From Woeseiaceae bacterium (GTDB lineage: Bacteria; Pseudomonadota; Gammaproteobacteria; Steroidobacterales; Woeseiaceae), in assembly GCA_022866645.1 (NCBI GenBank), contig JALHUQ010000242.1, forward strand, positions 1 to 12,384: a DNA stretch of 12,384 nucleotides. Direction: 5' to 3'. Within the stretch, counting starts at the first letter, position 1, and the number at the start of each line of letters is the position of its first letter. Below the pieces are notes generated by a model, which was given only the letters and a program-made list of their open reading frames with translations, was not told the origin of the DNA and did not search any database. This document shows, piece after piece, positions 6,405 to 12,384 of this stretch. Made by a program: the position numbers and the translations under genes.

Positions 6405-7358
6405 GTGAAAGGACTATTCATTAACGTGCTGCTGATTTCGGCGCTGACGGCTTGTGGCTCTGCTGACGAGAGCAATCGGGTCGTTGGCGAGCTGGCTTCG
6501 GACCGCATCGAACTCAGCGCCGAATTCAACGAGCCTATCGTCGAGATCGTCGTCGCAGAAGGCGACAAGGTCTCAGTCGGTCAACTCCTGCTGCGGCAGA
6601 ACGACGCTCGAGCCAGAGCTCGATTGGACGAGGCAGAAGCAATCTACCTGCAATCGAAAGCCCGTATGGATGAACTGCTGCGAGGACCTCGCGGCGAGCA
6701 GATTAGCGCGGCCCGCGCAACGGTCGAAGGCGCCACCCAGGACCTCGATTTTCGCCAAAATGAGCTTATCCGCGTGCAGGAAATCCATCGCCGTGGGCTG
6801 GCATCAGCCGACGCGCTGGACAAAGCCAATGCGGCTCTCGATGCGGCACAGGCGACGCTCAAACTTCGGCTTGCACAACTCGAAGAGTTGCTTGCCGGCA
6901 CGACGGTTGAAGAACTTGCACAGGCCGAACAATCCGTAAAGCAGGCCATGGCGCGCCGTGAAGGCGCGGAGATTGACGTCGCGCGGCTTAGTCTGGTCGC
7001 GCCCGTCAGTGGCGTTGTCGACAGCCGTTTGTTTGAAATTGGCGAACGGCCCGGCGTCGGGCAGCCACTGCTGGTTATGCTCGGCGGAGTACAGCCGTAT
7101 GCACGAGTCTATGTGCCCGAAAACCTGCGAGTACAGATAGGCTCCGGCACGAAAGCGCGTGTATTTGTCGACGGTCTGGACAGAGCTATCGCGGGGCAAG
7201 TCCGCTGGGTATCGAGTGAACCCGCATTTACGCCCTACTTCGCTCTTACAGAAAGAGATCGCGGCCGCTTAAGCTACGTCGCCAAAATCGACATTCTGAA
7301 TGAAGCTACCCGACTTCCCGACGGCGTGCCTGTCGAAGTCGAGTTTGAGCTGGACTGA
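6405..7358 (+). CDS. HlyD/YbhG-type membrane-fusion (periplasmic adaptor) lipoprotein
   Basis: This 317-residue periplasmic adaptor would link the inner-membrane ABC exporter to an outer-membrane channel. From GTG 6405 it has a lipoprotein signal peptide: charged Lys2, a hydrophobic stretch and the lipobox LTAC with Cys17 as the lipid-modified residue. The residue after Cys17 is Gly, not the Asp retention signal known from E. coli. A lipoyl half-motif follows (about 43-65). A long helical hairpin at about 70-190 carries two copies of a YbhG-like pattern, LLRGPRGEQI (91-100) and LLAGTTVEEL (162-171). The second lipoyl half is LVAPVSGVVDSRLFEIGE (197-214), then a beta-barrel domain. It lies between the regulator and the ATPase, two bases from the latter. 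No outer-membrane channel gene is in the window, so a shared TolC is likely. Confidence 0.92.
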   Translation: MKGLFINVLLISALTACGSADESNRVVGELASDRIELSAEFNEPIVEIVVAEGDKVSVGQLLLRQNDARARARLDEAEAIYLQSKARMDELLRGPRGEQISAARATVEGATQDLDFRQNELIRVQEIHRRGLASADALDKANAALDAAQATLKLRLAQLEELLAGTTVEELAQAEQSVKQAMARREGAEIDVARLSLVAPVSGVVDSRLFEIGERPGVGQPLLVMLGGVQPYARVYVPENLRVQIGSGTKARVFVDGLDRAIAGQVRWVSSEPAFTPYFALTERDRGRLSYVAKIDILNEATRLPDGVPVEVEFELD

Positions 7359-7360
7359 CC

Positions 7361-8302
7361 ATGCACTCTCAGATCGCAATTGAAGCTCGAGGCTTGAGCA
7401 AGAACTTCGGCGATCTGCGCGCCGTCAGCGAGCTCGATCTCGATGTTCCGCGTGGCCAAATCTATGGCTTCCTTGGGCCGAACGGGTCGGGAAAATCGAC
7501 AACCATTCGCATGCTTTGCGGTCTGCTGACTCCCACCTCGGGAACCGCCGACGTTCTCGGCACGAAAATTCCCGGCAATGCGAAGTTACTCAAACCGAAG
7601 ATCGGTTACATGACGCAGAAGTTCTCGCTGTTCGGCGATATGTCTGTACAAGAGAATCTGCAATTTATCGCCGAGATTTATTCCTATCCGAAAAAGGACA
7701 GAAAACCCCGCATTGATGAGTTGCTGGGGAAGTACGACCTCGAGCCTCAACGCAAACAAATGGCCGGGACTATGAGCGGCGGACAGAAACAACGCCTGGC
7801 TCTCGCTTGCGCCGTGCTGCATCACCCGGAGTTATTATTGCTCGATGAACCGACGAGTGCCGTCGATCCACAAAGTCGCCGCGATTTTTGGGCCAATTTG
7901 TTTCGACTTGCCCAGACCGGGACGACTATCCTGGTTTCGACGCACTACATGGACGAGGCGGAACGGTGCCACCGGCTGGCAATCCTCGACAACGGTGTGA
8001 AGGTTGCCGACGGTACGCCGCGGGAATTGCAGGCCGCTACCGGCATGCACATTCTCGAAGTGATCGCGGATGACCCTTATGCCGCTCAGGCCGCGATAGC
8101 CGAGAGAGCGGAAATCGCAAGCGTCACGCAACTCGGCGTGCGGCTGCGTATATTGATTCCCGAACGCTATGCGAATCCGATCGAAATCGTGAACAACGCG
8201 CTGGCCAGCAAGAATGTTTCGGGCAACACGCAGATGGCGACACCGTCTCTCGAAGATGTTTTTGTCGCCGTAACCATGAAGCCGGAGGATCGAAGCAAGT
8301 GA
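7361..8302 (+). CDS. ABC transporter ATP-binding protein (YbhF-like, single domain)
   Basis: This 313-residue ATPase would power the adjacent permease. All ABC motifs are present: Walker A GPNGSGKST (39-47), Q-loop Gln86 in YMTQKFSLF, signature MSGGQKQRL (138-146), Walker B LLLLDEP (158-164) and the switch histidine His195 in STHYMDEAE. The ending TPSLEDVFVAVT is typical of drug- or polymer-export ATPases paired with ABC-2 permeases. LDEPTSAVDPQSRRDFW resembles YbhF/RbbA-type ATPases. E. coli YbhF carries two ATPase domains in one chain; here there is one, so it should work as a homodimer. The ATG at 7361 follows the adaptor stop by two bases, and the stop overlaps the permease GTG, indicating translational coupling. 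Confidence 0.95.
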   Translation: MHSQIAIEARGLSKNFGDLRAVSELDLDVPRGQIYGFLGPNGSGKSTTIRMLCGLLTPTSGTADVLGTKIPGNAKLLKPKIGYMTQKFSLFGDMSVQENLQFIAEIYSYPKKDRKPRIDELLGKYDLEPQRKQMAGTMSGGQKQRLALACAVLHHPELLLLDEPTSAVDPQSRRDFWANLFRLAQTGTTILVSTHYMDEAERCHRLAILDNGVKVADGTPRELQAATGMHILEVIADDPYAAQAAIAERAEIASVTQLGVRLRILIPERYANPIEIVNNALASKNVSGNTQMATPSLEDVFVAVTMKPEDRSK

Positions 8303-9399
8303 AGTCGCTGTCGCGCCTCGGCGCAATTATCAAGAAAGAAGTGCTGCAGCTGAGTCGCGACAGGCTTACTTTCGGCATGGTATTCGGTCTACCAATTATC
8401 CAAATCCTGCTGTTCGGCTATGCAATCAACACCGACGTCAGGCACCTGAAAACGGCGATTGCAAATCAGGCCGGTACGCACCTGTCGCAACAATTCGAAT
8501 CGGAGTTACGTGCGTCGCAGGTCGTGCATATTGTCGAAACGGCCGACACTCCTGAAGAGCTCGAAGGTTTGCTGCGCCGCGGCAAGATCTCGCTTGGCAT
8601 ACTGATTCCATCTGATTTCGACCGCCGGGTCGCCGACGACAACCGGGCGGCTGTACAAATACTGGTTGACGGTAGTGACCCCACTATCCTGGGCGTCGCC
8701 AATCAATTGCGTAACATGCCCATACGGTTTGATTCCGCGCCGGTCCAGGCACACAAACAGGAATTGATCGAAATTCGCCCGTACTACAATCCGGAGCGTC
8801 GCACTCCAGTCAATATTGTTCCAGGGCTGATGGGCGTCATCCTGATGATGACCATGATGTTATTCACCGCAGTCGCCATCGTGCGCGAACGTGAACGCGG
8901 AAATCTCGAGCTGCTGATCAACACGCCGGTCAGTTCAGCGGAACTCATGATAGGCAAGGTCACACCCTACATTGCCATCGGACTGTTTCAGCTGGCGATC
9001 ATTCTTGGCGTGGGCCAGCTTTTATTCGATGTTCCGATTCGTGGCAGCGTAGTCGATCTCTACATTGCCGGTTCTGCTTTCATCGCAGCAAATCTCGCGT
9101 TGGGGCTGCTGATTTCAACAGCAACTCACACGCAGTTTCAGGCGATGCAGTTGACCGTCTTTATTCTAATGCCGTCGATACTATTGTCCGGATTCATGTT
9201 CCCGTTCGATGGTATGCCCGAGGTCGCGCAGTACATTGGCGAAGTTTTGCCCACGACGCATTTTATCCGCCTGTCACGTGGCATCATGTTGCGTGAAGCG
9301 CCGATCGGCGAATTGGGGCCTGATCTGTTCTACCTGATTGGATTTACTGTCGTCACCATGACAGTCGCTGCGATGCGCTTCTCGAAGCGGCTGGACTAG
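8299..9399 (+). CDS. ABC-2 type exporter permease (YbhS/YbhR-like)
   Basis: This 366-residue inner-membrane permease has a first membrane segment at about 24-44 (FGMVFGLPIIQILLFGYAI). A large periplasmic domain follows (about 45-170), then five more segments at about 172-194, 222-244, 254-274, 284-304 and 342-359. ERERGNLELLINTPVSSAELMIGK (cytosolic coupling region, near 197-220) and the block LSGFMFPFDGMPE with LPTTHFIRLSRGIMLR (near 296-332) are typical of ABC-2 export permeases. The GTG start overlaps the ATPase stop (GTGA), and GGAGG at 8283-8287 lies 11 bases upstream. E. coli has two permeases, ybhS and ybhR; only one is here, so a homodimer is expected. The substrate cannot be read from the sequence; efflux of an antibiotic or other hydrophobic compound is an inference from the family. 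Confidence 0.94.
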   Translation: MKSLSRLGAIIKKEVLQLSRDRLTFGMVFGLPIIQILLFGYAINTDVRHLKTAIANQAGTHLSQQFESELRASQVVHIVETADTPEELEGLLRRGKISLGILIPSDFDRRVADDNRAAVQILVDGSDPTILGVANQLRNMPIRFDSAPVQAHKQELIEIRPYYNPERRTPVNIVPGLMGVILMMTMMLFTAVAIVRERERGNLELLINTPVSSAELMIGKVTPYIAIGLFQLAIILGVGQLLFDVPIRGSVVDLYIAGSAFIAANLALGLLISTATHTQFQAMQLTVFILMPSILLSGFMFPFDGMPEVAQYIGEVLPTTHFIRLSRGIMLREAPIGELGPDLFYLIGFTVVTMTVAAMRFSKRLD

Positions 9400-9474
9400 G
9401 CGAGGACCCCTGCAAATGCATGCCCGCCCGAAATACTCGCAATATGTGGTTCTTTCTGGTCAAATCTACCGCCA

Positions 9475-10089
9475 ATGACTCCGCAAACACAGCCAACTCC
9501 GACAGTATTCATCGTCGACGACGATGCCGCCATTCGCTTTGCAATGCAGGCGCTAATGGATTCAGTCAATCTCGAGCACGAAATTTTCGGGTCTGCCGAT
9601 GAGTTTCTTGAAAAAGTGGGCGACCAGCGACCCGGGTGCCTCGTGCTCGATATCCGCATGCCGGGACTGGGAGGTCTCGAACTGCAGGAAGAGCTCATCC
9701 GGCGAGAAAATACCTTGCCGATCATTTTTATAACGGGACACGGCGATGTGCCGATGGCAGTCGAAGCCATGCAAAAAGGCGCCGTCGACTTTATTCAGAA
9801 ACCGTTTCGTGATCAGGAGTTGCTCGACCGCATACGTGAAGCTCTGGCGACTGACGATGAACGCCGGCAAGCCCAGCAACATCACACTGAGGTTGCATTG
9901 CGTCTGGACCGGCTCACAAATCGCGAGCGCGAGGTATTTGACCTTGTCGTCACAGGCAAGCCGAACAAGGTGATCGCATATGAACTTGGCGTTAGCCAGC
10001 GAACCGTTGAAATTCACCGCGCCCGGGTCATGGAAAAAATGCAGGCCAGATCACTTGCGGACCTGGTCAAGATGCACATGAACGCCTAG
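9475..10089 (+). CDS. FixJ-type two-component response regulator (orphan)
   Basis: This 204-residue regulator has a receiver domain (about 9-125) with acidic residues Asp15-Asp17, the phosphorylation site Asp59 in LVLDIRMPG, Thr87 in ITGHGD and Lys109 in QKPF. A LuxR-type helix-turn-helix output domain follows (about 145-195): LTNREREVFDLVVTGKPNKVIAYELGVSQRTVEIHRARV, read here in overlapping parts. The FITGHGDVPMAVEAMQKGAVDF stretch is typical of the FixJ group. No histidine kinase gene is adjacent, so its partner is elsewhere. The ATG has no good ribosome site. The 75 bases before it (9400-9474) show no convincing promoter or terminator, so it may be read through from the permease gene. Its stop codon overlaps that of the convergent DksA-like gene. 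Confidence 0.93.
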   Translation: MTPQTQPTPTVFIVDDDAAIRFAMQALMDSVNLEHEIFGSADEFLEKVGDQRPGCLVLDIRMPGLGGLELQEELIRRENTLPIIFITGHGDVPMAVEAMQKGAVDFIQKPFRDQELLDRIREALATDDERRQAQQHHTEVALRLDRLTNREREVFDLVVTGKPNKVIAYELGVSQRTVEIHRARVMEKMQARSLADLVKMHMNA

Positions 10090-10436
10090 TTGCGAGCCCT
10101 CACGCGTTCGTCATACCGAGCACAGTCAATACACTCATCAGCGTAGGGATAGACCTTCATTCGGTCGGCCTCGATAGGCTCGGCACACACCGAGCATATT
10201 CCGTATCGGCCATTGTCCAGGCGTATCAGAGCTGCAGAGATTTTTGCGATTTCCTCAAGCGCCTCGTTGCCCAGTGCATCCACGACCTCCGAATCTTCAA
10301 GCTCTTTCGCCATCTCCTTGGAATCGGAGTTATAGGTGCGCCGAAGGTTCGCGTTAATGCGTTCCAGACGCTCGGACAATTCTCTTTTCTTGGCAATCAG
10401 CTCCGCGCGTAGCGCGTCGTTTGGCGCACTGGACAT
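10086..10436 (-). CDS. Short DksA/TraR-family C4 zinc-finger protein
   Basis: This 116-residue protein of the DksA/TraR family is predicted to bind RNA polymerase in the secondary channel and modulate transcription. A helical N-terminal part (about 5-75) is followed by a C4 zinc finger with Cys81, Cys84, Cys102 and Cys105 (CSVC, then 17 residues, then CIDC). NGRYGICSVCAEPI and ADECIDC are classic family blocks. E. coli DksA is 151 residues, and the helical hairpin here is shorter. An Asp pair (Asp48, Asp53 in LEDSEVVDA) may stand for the DksA tip acids, but the distance to the first cysteine is shorter than in DksA, so ppGpp-related function is uncertain. The frame is open 69 bases further upstream, but the strong AGGAGGT site fixes this ATG. 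It is convergent with the response regulator and divergent from the Usp gene. Confidence 0.9.
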   Translation of the reverse strand: MSSAPNDALRAELIAKKRELSERLERINANLRRTYNSDSKEMAKELEDSEVVDALGNEALEEIAKISAALIRLDNGRYGICSVCAEPIEADRMKVYPYADECIDCARYDERVRARN

Positions 10437-10440
10437 GGTG

Positions 10441-10447
10441 ACCTCCT
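10441..10447 (-). promoter_or_regulatory. Strong ribosome binding site of the DksA/TraR-like gene
   Basis: On the minus strand AGGAGGT stands four bases before the ATG at 10436. It is the best Shine-Dalgarno in the window, and it excludes the upstream in-frame ATGs at 10505 and 10466 as main starts. Confidence 0.85.
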
Positions 10448-10627
10448 CTACGGTCTTCAACGCCATCTTATCGCTCTGCCTGACAGCAAGAATCAGTAAA
10501 TCCACCTATCGAATGATACGTAGAAACCGAGATCGCTTAAGCAACACGACTTATGGATTGCCGATGTGTGGCGGGTATGCTGGCGTTGAAGCATTGAATG
10601 CCCATCGCCACTACGTCAGGTATGAAA
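10448..10627. other. Divergent gap between the DksA-like and Usp genes
   Basis: About 180 bases between two divergent starts should hold both promoters. On the plus strand TATGCT (10576-10581) is a possible -10, but there is no -35 at 16-18 bases. On the minus strand TAAGAT in GCGATAAGAT (plus about 10467-10476) is a possible -10, again without a good -35. No small gene, repeat or hairpin of note is seen. ATGs at 10598 and 10622, in frame with the Usp gene, are alternative starts. Confidence 0.35.
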
Positions 10628-11590
10628 ATGAAGGAAATCTCGAAGATCCTTGCCGTCATTGATCCGACCACTCAGGATCAGCCGGGGCTTCGTCGTGCAT
10701 CCTGGCTCGCCAAGAAGACTGGCGCCGAACTTGAGCTACTTGTGTGTTATTACAATGAGTACCTGAGCGGCGACCGCCTCTTCGATTCCCCTTCGCTCGA
10801 GAAAGCCCGCGAAGAAGTCATAAAAAGCCAGGAACGACACATAGAGGCTCTCGCCAAGCCACTGCGGGCGGACGGACTCACCGTCAAGGTTTCTGCCGTC
10901 TGGGACCATCCACTGCATGAAGGTATCATCCGGCACGCCCTTACGAGCCGCGCCGACATTGTCATTAAAGACACCCATCACCACTCCGTTATTACCCGAG
11001 CGTTGCTGACCAATACCGACTGGAACCTGATTCGGACCTGCCCCACTCGCCTGTGGCTCGTCAACCCCGTCGAAATGTCCAACACACCCGTGATCATTGC
11101 CGCGATCGACCCGATGAATCAACACGATAAACCGGCCGCGCTGGACGACGAAATTTTGCTCTTGAGCAAATCACTGGCGAACAAGGTCGGCGGCGAGGTC
11201 CATGCTTTTCACTCCTACGATCCGCGAATCGCAGTCGCGACCGCGACCGCCAACGCCTATATCCCTGTGTCTTTGCCTTTCGATGAGATCGAGAAACAGA
11301 TGCACGAGGACCATCAGAAGCGCTTTAAGGAAATCACGGAATTTCACAAGATCGACGACGACAAGTCGCATCTGGTGGCTGGCCTCACGCACGAAGAACT
11401 GCCAGCCATCGCCGAAAAACTTTCCGCTAACGTCGTCGTCATGGGTGCGGTAGCGAGAAACCGCTGGAAACGCATGTTTATCGGCGCTACAGCCGAGCGA
11501 ACGCTCGACCATTTGCCCTGCGATCTCCTGATCGTCAAGCCCGACTGGTTCAAGACTCCGGTCAGTCTGGACAAGCACGAAGCGGCCTGA
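10628..11590 (+). CDS. uspE: UspE-like tandem universal stress protein
   Basis: This 320-residue cytosolic protein has two universal-stress-protein domains, at about 5-147 and 153-305. The first begins with ILAVIDPTTQDQPGLRRASWLA, quoted here as the family landmark, much like the E. coli UspE opening. It also contains TDWNLIRTCPTRLWLV, whose counterpart in UspE is TDWHLLRKCPSPVWMV. The second ends with VVMGAVARNRWKR, then MFIGATAERTLDHLPCDLL, then IVKPD, the usual nucleotide-site region of the family. E. coli UspE has 316 residues, so the length fits. Such proteins aid survival in stress and stationary phase; the molecular role is not settled. I prefer the ATG at 10628 because AGG (10618-10620) lies seven bases before it; the ATG at 10622 is too close to that site. 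The gene stands alone on its strand. Confidence 0.88.
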   Translation: MKEISKILAVIDPTTQDQPGLRRASWLAKKTGAELELLVCYYNEYLSGDRLFDSPSLEKAREEVIKSQERHIEALAKPLRADGLTVKVSAVWDHPLHEGIIRHALTSRADIVIKDTHHHSVITRALLTNTDWNLIRTCPTRLWLVNPVEMSNTPVIIAAIDPMNQHDKPAALDDEILLLSKSLANKVGGEVHAFHSYDPRIAVATATANAYIPVSLPFDEIEKQMHEDHQKRFKEITEFHKIDDDKSHLVAGLTHEELPAIAEKLSANVVVMGAVARNRWKRMFIGATAERTLDHLPCDLLIVKPDWFKTPVSLDKHEAA

Positions 11591-11594
11591 ATGA

Positions 11595-11603
11595 TGGTAT
11601 TCT
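11595..11603 (+). promoter_or_regulatory. Extended -10 candidate for the TolB-like-domain gene
   Basis: TGGTATTCT fits an extended -10 (TGn plus TATTCT) just after the Usp stop codon. No -35 is seen at the normal spacing; TGGACA at 11568-11573 is too far away. Transcription from it would start near 11610. Confidence 0.35.
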
Positions 11604-11629
11604 CCGTGCACCTTAGAGGGTGCAGGGAG
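11602..11629 (+). promoter_or_regulatory. Hairpin that pairs with the ribosome binding site
   Basis: TGCACC (11607-11612) pairs with GGTGCA (11619-11624) across a six-base loop. After one G/G mismatch, CTCC (11602-11605) pairs with GGAG (11626-11629), the Shine-Dalgarno of the next gene. There is no following T-run, so it does not look like a terminator of the Usp gene. Confidence 0.45.
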
Positions 11630-11634
11630 TACCT

Positions 11635-12384
11635 TTGGCTAACAACGGCGGTTCATTTTTTGCGGAGCTGAAGCGACGCAATGTCTATCGCGTCGGCATC
11701 GCCTATGTCGTCGTCGGCTGGCTGACGTTGCAAGCGCTCGATATCGTCGTGCCGATCATGCACGCGCCAGAGTGGTTTTCGCAGCTGGTGCTGATTCTCC
11801 TCGTCATTGGCTTGCCTTTCGCCTTGATCTTCGCCTGGGCCTTCGAGATGACACCCGAGGGCCTCAAGCGCGAGAAGGATGTTGATCGTTCGACATCGAT
11901 CACCCATGAAACCGGCCAGACTCTGAATCGCATTATCATTGGTGTGCTGATCATCGCGGTTGGCGTCTTGTTGGCCGACAAATTCTTTCTCGGTGATGCC
12001 GATATCGAGCCCGTCGCCGATGTTAGAAACCCTTCGGCGGAAACGTTTGAGGTTACGGCGACCGCATCGCCATCCATCGCTGTACTACCCTTCGCCAATA
12101 TGAGTGCGGATGAAAGCAGCACTTATTTCTCGGACGGCCTTGCGGACACATTGCTACACATGCTGGCACAGATACGTGAAATTCGTGTTGCCGCGCGCAC
12201 CTCCTCGTTCCAGTTTCGTGACCAGAATACGGACATCAAGGAAATTGCCGCGACACTCAATGTCGGCACGATATTGGAAGGCAGCGTGCAGCGCGCCGGC
12301 AACAAAATCAGAGTTACCGCACAGCTCATCGAAGCCGATACCGGCTTTCATTTATGGTCCGGCAATTACGATCGCAACATGGAC
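11635..12384 (+). CDS. Membrane-anchored protein with TolB-like N-terminal domain (partial, probably TPR protein)
   Basis: Only the first 250 residues are in the window; the frame is open to the right edge. The N-terminus FFAELKRRNVYRVGIAYVVV is followed by three predicted membrane segments, at about 18-40, 48-70 and 99-118. FAWAFEMTPEGLKREKDV (66-83) lies between the second and third. From about 146 a soluble domain begins, with PSIAVLPFANMSADE, YFSDGLADTLLHMLAQI, and VGTILEGSVQRAGNKIRV (210-227), the pattern of the TolB/FlgO-like domain found in many regulators and TPR proteins of gammaproteobacteria. Full-length relatives usually end in TPR repeats, which cannot be checked here. The soluble part should be periplasmic if the three segments are correct. 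The start is TTG at 11635, five bases after GGAG, with an in-frame stop shortly upstream. The function is unknown. Confidence 0.85.
   Translation, partial: MANNGGSFFAELKRRNVYRVGIAYVVVGWLTLQALDIVVPIMHAPEWFSQLVLILLVIGLPFALIFAWAFEMTPEGLKREKDVDRSTSITHETGQTLNRIIIGVLIIAVGVLLADKFFLGDADIEPVADVRNPSAETFEVTATASPSIAVLPFANMSADESSTYFSDGLADTLLHMLAQIREIRVAARTSSFQFRDQNTDIKEIAATLNVGTILEGSVQRAGNKIRVTAQLIEADTGFHLWSGNYDRNMD

Noticed and set aside
6454..6939. Second plus-strand frame of 161 codons inside the adaptor gene
   Set aside because: It is a +1 shadow of the adaptor; the adaptor frame contains the lipobox, coiled coil and lipoyl motifs.
9400..9474. Possible terminator or promoter after the permease gene
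   Set aside because: Only a short ATGCAT palindrome is visible, with no stem plus T-run and no paired -35/-10 boxes.
10437..10505. Longer N-terminus for the DksA-like protein from ATG 10505 or 10466
   Set aside because: The AGGAGGT site four bases before the ATG at 10436 is decisive, and the extra residues do not resemble the family.

Overview
The window reads as chromosomal DNA of a heterotrophic gammaproteobacterium, probably from an environmental or marine lineage. This is inferred from gene types: long-form QueF, an UspE-like tandem Usp protein, a CphA/CphB/Mur-ligase cluster, a YbhG-type efflux operon and an FAELKRRNVYR-type TolB/TPR membrane protein. Codons are moderately GC-rich, and GTG or TTG starts are frequent. 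Coding density is very high. I see no tRNA, rRNA, transposase, integrase or CRISPR array, and nothing that points to recent transfer.

Bases 1-3845 (minus strand) hold a cyanophycin cluster. It is transcribed cphB (cyanophycinase), then cphA (cyanophycin synthetase), then the start of a third gene cut by the window edge that looks like the short Mur-ligase protein often found beside cphA. CphA polymerises Asp and Arg into the storage polymer and CphB cuts it back to beta-Asp-Arg, so the operon covers both build-up and mobilisation of a nitrogen/carbon reserve.

Bases 3846-4041 are a divergent control region. Bases 4042-5676 hold queF (queuosine synthesis, plus strand) and ribA (GTP cyclohydrolase II, minus strand). 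The two are convergent, with stop codons that touch.

Bases 5677-5781 separate ribA from a divergent TetR-family regulator. They contain the most striking regulatory structure in the window: two near-identical 14-bp palindromes in a 28-bp tandem repeat, on either side of a two-way -10 element. The regulator begins a tightly packed four-gene operon (5782-9399) of TetR regulator, lipoprotein membrane-fusion adaptor, ABC ATPase and ABC-2 permease. It is a reduced version of the CecR-YbhGFSR type of exporter, with one ATPase domain and one permease. The regulator probably represses its own operon and may also touch ribA.

Bases 9475-11590 hold a signalling and stress group: an orphan FixJ-type response regulator, a short DksA/TraR-type zinc-finger protein on the opposite strand (their stop codons overlap in one CTAG) and a divergent UspE-like tandem universal stress protein. 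From 11635 a membrane-anchored TolB-like-domain protein runs off the right edge. Its ribosome binding site lies inside a predicted hairpin.
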